From Glandiceps talaboti (Eukaryota; Hemichordata; Enteropneusta; Spengelidae), in assembly GCF_964340395.1 (NCBI RefSeq), contig NC_135566.1:23200135-23264134 (forward strand): 64,000 nucleotides of DNA, given 5' to 3'. Of the stretch, positions 35,881-48,204 are shown one piece after another (position 1 is the first letter of the stretch; each line of letters starts with the position of its first letter). Made by a program: the position numbers and the translations under genes. The notes below the pieces were generated by a model. The model did no database searches. It was not told where the DNA came from and was given only the letters and a program-made list of their open reading frames with translations.

Positions 35881-37460
35881 GACAAATCTAGAGTAACTGC
35901 GCATGTATACGGTTTGCTGATGTACTTATTACTTAGTAAGTAATTACTCTAATTAATGATTTTCAGTAATTAGGCTAGTCTTAAAGCTGTACTAGCTGCA
36001 ACTGGGATATTTTTTAAACAGGTACTCTAATAATTGGTCAGTTACTTATGAACAGTATCTGCAAATTAGTGGTCAATAGTATTTGTAGGTGATGTTGTGA
36101 TAAATCCTCAGCAATGTTATACCTGCACTAGTTTGTAACTGTAGTATTGTTTTTCAATTAGACAACCACAATCTATTCACTGAAAAGTGTAAAAAAATAC
36201 CAATAATGAGACATTGTAGATGTCAATCCGGTCAATCTTATCCATTAATACTGTAATAACAGTTTTCCTCATGATCACCGTTGAGGGCGCTGATTTTGGG
36301 GAGGGACCTAAAAATCAATTGATATGATTTATCAAGTATACCGGTAAAGCTATAAAAAATATGTTCACTTACAGGTGATGCAATACTGTTCAGGGTGTAC
36401 GATTTTTTGAGTAAGTTACTGTATCTAACCAAAACATTTTCAAAAAATATGTTCAGTTGCAGCTATAGTCTTCGAATTGTATTCTTTAATACAGATATCA
36501 ACCATAATAAAGCACACATACCCTATAATCCCTGTTGGCATAGATTTCAGGTTTAATGAGTGATTTGTATAATTATTATCATTATTACAAGTGAAGGGGT
36601 TTAAATATTATATAATGAACAATTTTGGGAGGACTTTAGAGGATTATCACTTATGGTTGTTGTGTATGAGGCGTAAAGGTTGACGTTTTACACCCATAAC
36701 TAATTGTGCAACATTTCCCATTCAAGCTTCAAGTCGTAACAATTGGGAGCTTGGTACTTGCCATGTATATGAATAAAAGTATAACAATATTATTTTATTT
36801 ATGACTAAATTGGCACTAGCACTGCGGCCCAGCGAAGATCTCAATTGTCCAGTATTCCCAAAGCATTTAGGCACCAATAGTTGATTGACAGCTACGGTAG
36901 CGAGGAGTCAGATTTCCACAAAACCCCTTTGGTCTCTACTTACGATTTTTCAGACAGCTTGGTGTGCATTTGAAAAAGTTGAACATGAGCTGAGCGCAGT
37001 TTAGTTGTCATAAAATAATGTTGCAAAGTTTAGTGAAAAAATATCGATTTCAAGTTTTTCTGACATAAGCGCAGTAGTACTGACTGTGGTGAGCGTATGC
37101 GTCCGTGGAACACATATCGTTGACCTGTTGATAGCATTATTTGCTGGCGGGTATTAAACTAAAATATACGTAATAACTCGAAATTGTCAATTTTATTTGC
37201 CACTGTAAAACTTGTGAAACTCGTACATTATCGCATTTCACTAACTTTGGGTGAACTTGTCATCACCTAGTTGAAATTGACAGGTCGGCGACTATCCCAT
37301 GCACTATCCCCATGACATCCGGAGAATATAATTATACAACTGTCATATTTTGTATCTGGGGTCATTAACAATTGTCAACTGCAAGGACAGCACAACACAG
37401 ATGTGTATTGCCAAGTCAGGCATGGCTTTGATTAACTATTAGCCAATGGCTTCAATGACT
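35881..37460. other. Unassigned intron sequence
   Basis: No gene, tandem array or recognised element. Short ORFs look random. Confidence 0.4.
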
Positions 37461-38045
37461 GGGTACGTCATCAGACATGCTAACCAATGGAGCCTGAGTT
37501 TTTGGCTATGAATGACATGCTGTATGAGCACATGTTTTCTGATATAAAAGAGTTGGAAGTGTTAGTTCTATGGTTAAGGTTGGGAGTAGAACCAGCAGCA
37601 GAGACATGGTAGACTAGAGCTTAAGCTAGTGCTTGGAGGCGAGCAAGCAAGGTGAGCGAGGGGAAGAGAGGAAAGGAGAGCGGAGAACAGCAAGGTGAGC
37701 GAGGGGAAGCAGACCAAACTGAACAGTGGGAGTAGAGCCCAGTAGCAGACAGTGGTAGCAGTATTGGGCATCTGGAGACAGTTCTACGGAGTGTGGAATC
37801 TTCAGTCGGAGCCAGCTCTACTAATTGTTGTGTGACTGCCATCGCTTCTTTGTATGTACACCTGTGTTCGGACACTAAGTTTATTTACCCAATAACAGTA
37901 CAGTCAGATAAGTACAAGTAGTAATTTTGCCGGCCGATATATTGTTTGAATGTTTATATAGTCTTTTTATATAGTTATTATTAAAGTTGATGTTTAATCA
38001 TATTTCTGTGTGTCCTGGAGTTCATTACAGCAAGCCATCCCCACA
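37461..38045 (+). other. Possible solo LTR or promoter-like segment
   Basis: Has a TATA-like 'GATATAAAAGAG' at about 37540-37551, GC-richer sequence with a small duplication (GCAAGGTGAGCGAGGGGAAG, twice between 37648 and 37710), and a T-rich end with 'TATTAAAGTTGATG'. This order is LTR-like, but I cannot define TG...CA ends or a target duplication. Confidence 0.2.
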
Positions 38046-39205
38046 GATCACATTAAGGGTTCCGTCCCCCTGACTTACCCACAGTTTATCAATTTTAGCC
38101 TGCAAAACTCAGACACAGGAATATTCCCAAAATTCCAGATATTGTCTATTCATTCACAAAAGTGGTGAAAGACGATTTCTCTACACCACACAGCTTTCAT
38201 AAAATTAAAGACTAATTTTTGTGAAAGCAAATGCTAGGTCAGTCTGTATGTATTACGTGTAATTTACTTACAGAATAACAAAGTTAGAGGTCTGTATTTA
38301 TGTAGGTACATGATAAAATGTGCCGGTTTACAAATTACAAGTGGTTTTCTTTTGGTGTGCATTTGAAAAAGTGAGCAAAAAGTGAACGTGAGCAAGTTCA
38401 GTTGTCATAAAAGAACACAGCCGTTGTTTTTCTATGGGAAATCTGACATGGTATTGGGAATTAAATGTCAAATTTGCACTCCTACAATCGCTTGATTTCA
38501 TTTTTTTTTTATCTTTGCGTTACTTGCGATAAAATTTTGAGATTTTAAGTCGTTTGAATCTCTTCTAAAATCATATGGTTTTGATTTGATTTGATCTCAA
38601 TCGAAAATGCGATGTCATTGTGTCAGCATGCCATAAAGTTGATTCGACCTGTGTCATAACTTCTGCTACCGTAAAACGCTGTAAGAATATTGTTTCATTT
38701 ATTACAAATTGTACTATGTATAGCCAATAACATGTAATAATATATTAATCCGAATGCAAAAACGTACCTGAAATTATGAAATGTATGGCATACATGCGGA
38801 GTGCACGTGATATAGGTCATTCCAGGCATGATGATATTGTTACACTGTGTAACATTGTATCACATTCATAAGATGTTTATGTGTGCATCTGTACAGCGCG
38901 TGCGTACTAAAACACTGCAAATAAAAGATCACAACCTTGCTTGATGGTGACACAACTGTGAAATCATGGATAATTTATCAATATTCACGTAAAAATGGAA
39001 GGTATGGAAGGCTACTCATCCTCAACTATATCCAGCGGCACTGTGTTCAATCATAACGCAACTAATGGTTTCCTTGAACGCAACAGTGGATGGATATTTT
39101 GGTACACGAGTGTCAATGTTGTGTCAAACCGGACCTTATTACTCAAAGACCTACATAATGAACGATACACCGATCATGTCATATATTCAACTGAAGTTTA
39201 TGTAC
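38046..39205. other. Unassigned intron sequence
   Basis: AT-rich, no gene recognised. The ORF that enters the (AT)n tract at 39213 is a chance frame. Confidence 0.4.
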
Positions 39206-39214
39206 TACGTGTGC

Positions 39215-39274
<60 letters not shown>

Positions 39275-39475
39275 AGGGTAGAAGAAAATCAAGTCGGGTT
39301 TTTCGTCTCTACAAGCCTGTTTCGTGAGTAAATCACTCGTCAGGAGATGTTGATGTACCCGACTTGATTTTCTTCTACCCTCAACATATACTCCGCTCTG
39401 TGTGCAGACGTATCGAGCACTGTACTACGGACAAATCTTACCACTGACTTCCTATATATATATATATATATATGT
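39206..39475 (-). mobile_element. Penelope-like terminal repeat: (AT)n, 33-bp inverted repeat, hammerhead
   Basis: (AT)n tract 39213-39270, then a perfect inverted repeat with arms 39267-39299 and 39357-39389, the hammerhead in the loop, a ~65-base unique segment and a second (AT)n (39452-39472). Such (AT)n-flanked hammerhead units are typical of Penelope-like element terminal repeats. No coding region is attached. Confidence 0.55.
39306..39347 (-). ncRNA. Minimal hammerhead ribozyme
   Basis: Read on the minus strand: stem I strand UCUC, core CUGACGA, stem II GUGA-UUUAC-UCAC, core GAAA with A paired, stem III ACA-GGCU-UGU, cleavage base A (GUA triplet), stem I strand GAGA. Every conserved core position of the CUGANGA...GAAA...GUH consensus is present. 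Stem III has only three base pairs, as in the small hammerheads of retroelements that work best as dimers. Cleavage would fall after the base complementary to 39310. Confidence 0.7.
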
Positions 39476-39499
39476 GACAGTAAATCAATAGTCGCCCCT

Positions 39500-39925
39500 A
39501 GAGGGTGCCCTGGAACTAATAAAAACACCCTCAAGAACATTCTTTAGAACCAAATTTCAGCCTAATCTGCTCGGTAGTTTTGGAATCAAAGATTTTTTAC
39601 CCAAAAGACACATTTTTATACTTAATTAGCATATTACTGATGGGATCATCATGTCATGAACACTTCTTTATCTAAACATCTCTAAGAATGTTCCAACCAA
39701 ATTTCATATCAATTTGCTGAGTAGTTTTTGAGTTTAACTTTTTGAACAAAAATTACATTTTTTTACCCAAATCACACACCAGTGGTAAGATTGTTTTGAT
39801 TTGAACAGTTTCCCAACTAGACATCCAAGGTAATATACCTAGTGGTTTTTACTTAAAGTTGTTCACACACACACACTTTGCCATTCCTATAGCACTACTG
39901 AACCATATCAGTTCAGTTGCGCTAA
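39500..39925 (+). mobile_element. Family A fragment (right half)
   Basis: Matches the AT-rich blocks and the right end ('GTTCAGTTGCGCTAA') of family A; the left tandem units are missing. Includes a short (CA)n. Confidence 0.55.
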
Positions 39926-40013
39926 AAATGGTCAGTATGTGACTAGTAATACATATTGACAAATCATGAAATGGATTAGGTTTGTTACTACATGTAGAAT
40001 GCATGCTACTTAC

Positions 40014-40159
40014 ATTCCAAAATCCATATTCATAGAGAGTTCATCCCTTCCAAGGAGAGCACAAGGAAAGATTGGTTTGTTGGATACATATGCCAAAGCC
40101 AACTCATCTTTACAGTACTTAGACTTGACGGATTTACCACTCAACAAAGATAGGAACAA
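40014..40159 (-). CDS. TIR-domain gene, exon B (core of the TIR domain)
   Basis: Acceptor 'TATTTCAG' (AG at 40160-40161), donor GTAAGTAGC. The frame starts in phase 0 after exon A and ends with two bases. The peptide 'LFLSLLSGKSVKSKYCKDEL' is the central TIR block (hydrophobic strand, S, then S..C..E), followed by 'ALAYVSNKPIFPCALL', the next helix and strand. The Glu in the C..E motif is the residue that is catalytic in TIR NADases such as SARM1 and plant and bacterial TIRs, so hydrolase activity is possible; this is inference. Cytosolic location is likely, since no membrane segment is seen in the five exons. Confidence 0.8.
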
Positions 40160-40431
40160 CTGAAATAGATTAAAAAGAAGAAACTATGACAAGCAATGAT
40201 GACATCTGACCTCTATCCTGTACACCATCATTTCTATAAATGTTGCATTTCAAATCAATAATGTGATGCAATGAACTTTAATTAAACCAAAAGTACACAC
40301 AGCACTTGCACACTCACAACACACACATGCCTGCGCACACACAAATATGCATACACCTCTATATACATAACTCAATAAGGTAAAGTGCTCAAAATAAAGA
40401 AAATAGTTAATCAAAACAAATGTACTCAATC

Positions 40432-43063
40432 CAGGGGTCGAAATAATGAAAAAGTAGAAAACAAAAAGTACTTGCCCAAATCAAAAAGTGCTTGCCCATT
40501 CCAAATACTGTAGTGGGGTATTTTTTGTGGCTTACAAATGCACACTGTTGTGATTGATTGGTCTTTCTTTTGTTTATTGTCAAAAAATTTCACTTTGAAA
40601 GTTTCTGTGGGTACTCAAAAGTTCTCTCCACAACAAACAGGAGTCCTAGATAATATGGCCTAATTAATATTCATACTATACCATAGCATACAATTTTTTT
40701 GTTCACAAACATTTTTCCTGCATTTTCATAAGCTATCAATATAAACCAGATTTACACTGAATGCCTTCAGTAAGGGTAATATTGAGCTTTTTGTTCCTAC
40801 ACATAATAATTGCTGGAATGCAACAACCTTGTTATAGTAGGCTATTAGTACATGATATACCCCTGAATTGGCAAAAAGGTGTGCCAAACTATAAGAAATC
40901 TGAAAGTACTTTGTGATATCAATCTATGTACATGTAGTGGAACAGATGTAATGGCTTTTGAAATCAAATTATTCAAATTTACAGGGATACACATACATCC
41001 GAAATGCATATATTATAGACATATGTACATTTACCCATGCATACAGAACAAATGTATGGATTGCTTATTGGTATCATTTGAACATAATGAATTTTAGCTC
41101 TATATCTGTGATTTTTGAAGTCCCAGTGAAAGTTAGTTGTCAAAAAAGTTATTCAAATATCTGCTACCTATTCTCAATACAGGAAAGCTTGACTCAACTT
41201 TGGGCACGCCGACTTTCGTGATCCCTACATATATACCCGGGATATGTACACTCGTTTCCACGGCAAATAATAAACACAATTCAAACCATCGTAACATCAC
41301 TATTACGCAGAAAGTTTACATACTTTATGGTAAGCATGCTACCGTTCTATAGTTTGATTTTCGTTTACGGCAATATACCCTTTATGTAACACGCAGTTCG
41401 AGAATTTCACGATGCACACCACAATGAGGTGAATTTCCATGGCTCTCAAGTTCATTTGGTTTCTCAAAATATAGACAGAAACTTATCGATATATATTTCG
41501 ATATACATACCTTTCAATACAAGCAACCCGAATACTTTGAACGGTCTAGAAAAAAAACAATCAATGTCGGAAAATTGGGGAAAAATTGACCCTATTAAAC
41601 CACTTAGTACACTGCCCAACATTACAACACAGTAACAACATTTACTTTTCTCATTTGCATTGTTGTGATGTTATTTTTTACGAATAAATGCACACGTTCT
41701 GACAGCAAACTCAAAAGATTTATATTAAAACAGAGAGAAGATTTTCAATTTTGATCAAAGAAAAGATCATATGGATTTTAAATTTTAAAATAGTGAAGGG
41801 ATCATATGATTGCCTGCAGATGCGATCTTATGGCCAACAACAACATGTAATCATTATGTGAAGCTTTTATAGAACGTTGTAGCATAGCTCTCACCGTATT
41901 AGGAGTTTTAATAAAGGCCAACAAAAGAGAAGGAATTGTTACTGGTCACAGCACATCACTGAAATGCCCCACTTCGATCTTTTTTACCCTGTGTTTTTCC
42001 AGCCAATGCAATCTGCAGATCCACGGGAAAACACAAAATAACTCTACCTACGTTAATTGCTACTTCAGTAAAGACAACTGCAGAACTAATCATGAACAAT
42101 TAAAAAAAAAAATCAAATTCACATTGAATTTAGACAACATTTCCTGACCAGAAACAATGCTTTTCTTTTTTGTGGCCACCGCGTTTTATTACCAAAATAT
42201 GCCAATAACTTATTAAAACTGAGAGCTACATCAATAATAATTTCAGGACAGATGTGCTTAGGTATATGAAATGTATGTACCAAATTATGTTGAATTTGAA
42301 GGGTGCATTTTTGATATAGCGCCTAATTACCGAAAATCACCAACTACACAAATTGCTCATGCGTATTCGTGGAATGTTTACCAAAACCTAATCAGTTCTT
42401 GCCATTACCCTACAGAATACGTCTTCAAAATTTTGTTTGAATTGAGCCAGCCGTTTTGGAGAAAATGATGACATAGACAGACACACAGACAGACACACAC
42501 ACACACAGACACACACACACAGACTTTGACCCCCTAATACATCTCTTCCTTACAGAAGAAAAAATGAACATTTATTTCAACACATATAAAATCTTTATAA
42601 GAATTTCCTTCTGCACCATGTCAATATATTTTCTTTCCTTCCTCATCCACACCAACTATTTTTGTCCCACAAGATATGCAGTTGATACAAACACCCAAAA
42701 CCTGAAAAATCATGCTGTACTGGTCATTCCAGGTATGTTTTCTCGATAGAGTAAACAAAGTATGTCAAGGACAGCTGGTCCAGATTGTTTTGAAAAGTGG
42801 TCAGTCAAGAAAGACATCTTCTCAATATTGCTACAATGTTATCATTTTCCAGACATTTTGGCACCTTGGTTATTCAATGTATCCAAAATCCTATCAGACA
42901 TGTGCAGTGTGTAATAAGTACAGCATGAACAGAGGCAAAAACACATCACTGATCAATAATCAAATTCTCCTTGCCCCTTGGGACAAGTACTTTTCAAAAA
43001 AACTTACCCACGCCTTCAAATCACTTGCCCGGGGCAAGTAAAAGGCCATTATTTAGAGCCCTG
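40432..43063. mobile_element. hAT-like element (H3) with a nested family B element
   Basis: Starts 'CAGGGGTCGAAATAATG' and ends 'CATTATTTAGAGCCCTG', inverted ends. Sub-terminal 'AGTACTTGCCC' / 'GGGACAAGTACTTTT' are also inverted. Inside, a family B element begins 'ACCAGATTTACACTGAATGC' (40745) and shows its tandem unit and CAGACA run at 42230-42520. No transposase ORF seen. Confidence 0.5.
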
Positions 43064-43149
43064 CAATCACATAAAACATACACACATATGATATGTATAT
43101 GAATTGGGCAGTCAAAGTACTTTTCTTTATTGTGGGATAACGATTACTT

Positions 43150-43700
43150 CTAAGATCAACAAGTCATTGAAAATGACATCATCCCCGCTATGATTTGGTT
43201 TTAAGGAACTGGCAGTTTATGTTGTCATTTTCAAACCTGGTTAATGTTGTTTGGCCTCATATGGTTGTTTTTGATATCACTACTCTGTTCAAGCATGTCT
43301 GAGTTATGGCTTTGGACATGAAAACTGCGCCAACAAAATGGCTGCCAGGCAGCCATATCGGATTGTATCATGACAAAAATTGATATGCACATGTATGTCA
43401 TAGAACACTGTCCTAATAGCAACTTTGAATGAGATCTGTTCTGAGTTATGGATTTGGACAGGGAAAATTCGCAAACAAAATGGCTGCTAGGCGACCATAT
43501 TGGATCGTATCATAAAACAAATTGACGTGCATATGTATGCTATAGTATGTTGCCCCTGTACCAAGTTTGAAAAAAATCGGTCCAGGCATCTCCAAGAAAC
43601 GGCTGCGGACGGATGGACGGACGGAAGCACGGACAGATGGAACCCAACACCTACCTCGCCGTTATGCCGTTTAACGGCAGCTATTGCTGCAAAAATTGCT
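43150..43700 (+). mobile_element. Family C interspersed repeat, copy 1
   Basis: Starts 'ACAAGTCATTGAAAATGACA', has ~142-bp tandem units ('CAAAATGGCTGCCAGGC', 43333 and 43475), a GGACGGACGG microsatellite and a terminal hairpin ('GCCGTTATGCCGTTTAACGGC' split as GCCGTT / AACGGC). It follows the hAT-like H3 element. Confidence 0.55.
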
Positions 43701-45596
43701 GCCATAACTAGTTCCACATATGCATATTAGCCTTGTTTATCTAAACAGCCATTTTGAAAGCATGACAGTGAACGGTATCTGGAGTACGATCCAAATGACC
43801 ATAATTTTTTGTGCGTTTTTGCTCACAAAATCGAATTTCAACATGGCGGAAGTAATTAACGGCTCTCATAGCATGGTCTACGATATAAATTATGTCACTA
43901 TCTTTGGATATTTCGACAGAATTTGACTCAAAATACATCATTGAATACAAGTATTTAGCTATGGGAACACTTGTACTTGTGTGTAAGCATCAAATTCCCA
44001 CTAAGGCCATGTGAGTTGCCGGCGGCAGTTTACGGTTGAATTTTTGAATGTTGTTCAAATTTACGCAATCTTGTGACCATGCCGACGCCCGTGCTAACGT
44101 TCTGGGGGTAATTTTTGGCTAAATCGTGGATTATTTGGGTTATATTTCTTTTTGTTATGGCTCAATAATGTCTTTTATTTGTATTAGCTCAGTGTGTAGA
44201 GGTCAGTGGAGGGAAACTTACTTGATGATATGGGCGATTTTCCGATCAGATTTTTTATGTGCGTTTTTTCAATGTTTTAGTTTTTTCAATACTCTATGCA
44301 GTATATGGAAGGATCAGATTATCGCAACGTAACTTCAAAGTCCTGACTGCATATTTGCTTTTGTGGGTAAGCATGTCGGCAAAAAGCGTCACCTTTGCGT
44401 TCCGATTCGGACTCGTATACTACCAACTTGGGGGCATTTTTTACTGATTTGGAGGATAAATTTGGTGATAATTTTTTGTTGTTCTGTCAAATAATGATAT
44501 ATAATTACACAAACTGGTTTTTCAGAAGGTATTGGGGCGATGACTTCAGATATTTTTGTCCCTTTGATTGCCGGTGCGGGACTGACTATTTGCGTTGTTA
44601 TCGGATTAGTGAGCTGTTAATTATTTTCGTTCAAATTTATTACGACTGAAAATAACATTTTCTGACGAATTTTCGCCAATTTTGACCATTTAATCAGTAT
44701 ACAGAAGTTTTGTAGGAACATACATGTTGGTATTTTGAATTTTGTTTGTAATATAAATATTTTGTTTACTTGTGATACATCAATAAATAAACAACTTATG
44801 TTTGTTTTATTAATATTTTATTACTTTAATCCATATTTCGGTTGTGTGTGTGATATTTGAATGTATGTATTTGCAACTATGATGTAGAATATGTATGTTC
44901 CATTCAAATGATACCTTATTTTTCAAAAATAAGCAACTCTAAGTATTTTTATATCAGTTTGACTACATAACACTCACTCTCACATTATGTTAGGGTGACG
45001 TTTTTTGTTTTTTTGTTTCTCATCTCCAGTGGAATAGTCAGGTGGGGCGGGCAGGCGAAATAAAAAAAAGGGGGCACGAAAAAAAAATCTGTATTTTTTA
45101 AGTTCTATTCTCTGTCCTTTCTGTCCTGTTAGTCTCTATACAACTTCTTTTCTCTTCTTTTTATTGAATTCCTTGTTACAAGTCTCTTTCCTTCATTTTA
45201 GCAAGGTTGACAAGTCCGTAGAACAACTTTGTAAGAAGATGAATACTTATCATCCTGATGGGTGTATATCTGTAGCCATGAACTATACAGTGTGTGATTT
45301 TATCAGGAGTACTAATACATTCGTCCTATTAATCAAAGTGGCATTGACATCGCTTATAATTTATTCAAATTATCCAATTTAAACTTTAGTATGTAACTTT
45401 TTGAAACACTTACGTGATTGTCATCAGTGTGCTAGATGAATTTTCATTTATATAAATCATTACTTCTATGAAACATTTTTCTTCAGTGTCAACTTGTCAA
45501 AATATTCCACCAGATAACATGTAAACATTTCTAGAACTCAGAACTCCTTTTGGGATTTACTGTTTAACAGTAATTAAAAGTAATAATGTAAACATC
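43701..45596. other. Unassigned intron sequence
   Basis: About 1.9 kb. Several short + ORFs between 44126 and 44650 are hydrophobic and do not resemble a known protein; no splice pattern supports them. Confidence 0.35.
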
Positions 45597-45828
45597 GGAA
45601 CGTCTTCCAAGGTCATGCATGTCATGGGTCATGAAACGCTATGGAGTTGGTCATTTCCCCGATGATACAATTTACAACTGATTTAAAGCTAAAAACTGGT
45701 CAAGAAATTAGGAATGCAGTATGACTTTTACCAATTTTAAGCATAATTTTGAAAATGATGGAAATATTCTGAGCTATTATTACATTGCAGCAAAATGTAC
45801 CACGCGGCGGTATTAATTTCGAGCCCTG
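45597..45828 (+). mobile_element. hAT-like element, right-end fragment 1 (H6)
   Basis: Ends 'TTAATTTCGAGCCCTG'. It is clearly related to 51826-52114 ('GAACGTCTTCCAAGGT', 'TTTAAAGCTAAAAACTG', 'AAGCATAATTTTGAAAATGA' in both), and the end matches H5. Confidence 0.55.
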
Positions 45829-47593
45829 TCCCTCATCAAACCTCAACGACTTGAAAGACACATGCTGCTCCAACGTAACAAAGGGGGTGGGTGGGTGTGT
45901 AGACGGCAGCGTTCTGCCAAGGTTTCCAACAAGTGGGGACAAAGGCTCGTTGGTTGCAAAAAGTGGTGTCATTTGACAGGGAGTAGGGTCAATTATTATT
46001 GTCTATGAAATACTAGTATTCACATAGATTATCTCAAACCACTATAGAGATACTGTGGTCTGAGATATTCCATTACGTATAGACCATTACCTAACTACAT
46101 AAAAAAAATTCCATTCATAATAACAGTTCCCACTAAGCTATTTTTTGAAAATTGTGTACTACACATTACACCTTAGAAAAAGAAGGCAATTAAGATTATG
46201 TAATTTTAAGTCATTTCTACAGAGTATATTATATATTGTTTAGAAATTTTTAATCTGAATATCAATGAATAGCAGTGCTCAAATTTATAATTCCCCCTTT
46301 TCAGACAAGGACAAAGAACAACTTCAAAATAAGTCACAGTGAACATATGATTGAATAAAAACGTTGAGAAATCCTAAACTTGTAACCACTTGTTTCATTT
46401 TTAAAATTGCTGGTACACTGCTGTGTTATCATTCCCTCTTCAAATTCATGACATTTTGAAGAAAAAAAATCCCTGACTTTAAAAAGTACCAAATGTGAAC
46501 AAAAAACGAAATGTGAATGAAATAATATACAGTCAAACAAACTTTAAAATAATTTATTTTTTATTAATTAACCGTTACTGGCTGTGTATCATGATTTGTT
46601 CCTGCTATATCAAATGACAGCATAGTTACATACTGTAAACTTGATACGGAAAGCTGACATTAGGTGTCCTTGAAACTCAGAACTTGAATCTTTAACTAAA
46701 ACTATCAACAACGTCAAAGTTGGGATGCTTTGTAAATACCACATTAATTTTTTTCTGCTTTGCACGACAAGTGCGTTCTTCATGTCTGACCGGGCCCACA
46801 TGCATCAGCCGTCTATAGTGGCCATGCCAGTGATTACGCATTGATTCAGTGCCCAACATTCACATGTGTCACTGTCAACATCATGCAACACGATCCCCTA
46901 ATACAGCTTTTTCGGAATCAAAATAAAGATGTACTCATTTAATCTAACCCATCAACAAATGAAAATCACAACCTGTCCCATAAATTTGGTTTACTAAGGC
47001 TTCTGAGCTGACGGTGGCAGATAGATGTTCTGGTAGCAAGTTCAGTGTTTCGCACACGTCAGTGAGTAGGTCAGAGGTCACAACAGTGACGGTAGACAAA
47101 ACATGTGACGAGAGACGTCCATTTCGACGTCTCATCTACTCCCTCTAATGTTTCAATTTGTAGATTAAGTTTATCAAAGTTGATCTTTTTGTGGCCTTTT
47201 TTATGTTAACAATAGAACTGCGCGTTGTCACTGTATCTTATATGATGTCAACAAAACTTTCCCTTACGCAGTCAGTATACTTCTTGTGGGATCAACGTCA
47301 GGGCCTGGCCCGGTCCGGCCGTGGACTTAGATAATTTTGATGTCTGCCGTAAAATGAATGCGCCACAGCGACGCAAGGTGGGAAAATTATTGCGTCATTT
47401 GTAATTTTAGGGGCCAATGTCACAAGGTCATGGCCTCGGCAGAACTGGTCTAAGACGCCATGAGGAACCTTACAATTCTGCTGTCCTCAGGGGTCGGTCG
47501 GAAATAAAAAACACTTTTTTTTTCTGATGTCGGAGCTGCAAATTAGGGTCGGTTGGGAGATGAGAAAAATAAAAATAAAAAGGGCCGCCCTTA
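45829..47593. other. Unassigned intron sequence
   Basis: No gene recognised. Two minus ORFs (46610-46801, 46944-47135) and a 41-codon overlapping frame look protein-like in composition but match nothing I know and are not flanked by splice sites. Confidence 0.3.
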
Positions 47594-48204
47594 GTGAGGG
47601 GGCTGGTGGAGAACAAACAATCCCATGAGGCCAGTGGTGGTGAAAGGGTTAAGAGAGGCCATTCAAGGTCTGTTAGAAAAGGCTGCTATTCGTACAGTCA
47701 ACCTAAAGAACGAGGGACCAGGGTTTTTCAACCACCTGTTTCTGGTCCCCAAAAAGTCGGGAGGCTGGAGACCAATTCTCAACCTCTCCGTTCTCAATCG
47801 GTATCTGGTAGTCCCCAAGTTTCAAATGGAAACACCCAGAGCGGTGTTGGCTGCCATTCAGCCAGGCGATTGGATGGCGTCCATAGACTTAAAGGACGCT
47901 TATTTCCATATACCTATATATTATATTATATCCATATACCGCCTGCTACAAGTACCTCCGTTTTGCAATCGATGGACAGGTATACGAATACACGGTTCTC
48001 CCCTTTGGTCTGGCAACAGCACCACGAGTGTTTACAAGGGTGGCAGCAGTGCCAGTGGCGTGGTTACACCAACATTCAATTCTGTTACATCCCTATTTAG
48101 ACGACTGGTTACTGAGGGGGAATGAACGGGTCATACTAGCCACTCAGGTGGCCATGGCGACAGATCTTCTCCAAAGACAAGGATTTATTCTCACTTTAGA
48201 TCAC
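47594..48204 (+). pseudogene. DIRS-type reverse transcriptase (broken)
   Basis: Reads as the reverse transcriptase of a tyrosine-recombinase retroelement: 'FNHLFLVPKKSGGWRPILNL', 'MASIDLKDAYFHIPI', then after a frameshift at about 47920-47945 (an AT-rich duplication) 'VLPFGLATAPRVFT' and the catalytic 'YLDDWLL'. The 5' end is missing. At about 48204 the sequence jumps from 'GFILTLD' to the ribonuclease H domain, so the thumb region is deleted. It lies in the first known intron of the TIR gene, in opposite orientation. Confidence 0.8.

Noticed and set aside
37461-38045. Defined solo LTR
   Set aside because: TATA-like and T-rich features are suggestive, but I could not find TG...CA borders or a target duplication, so it is listed only as possible.
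39966-40163. 65-residue + ORF
   Set aside because: Shadow of the TIR exon B on the other strand.
44126-44649. Hydrophobic + ORFs resembling a membrane protein
   Set aside because: Three short overlapping frames, AT-rich composition explains the hydrophobic residues, no continuous domain.
46610-47135. Two minus-strand ORFs of 63 residues as further TIR gene exons
   Set aside because: They do not continue the TIR sequence, and exons A and B already join in phase without them.
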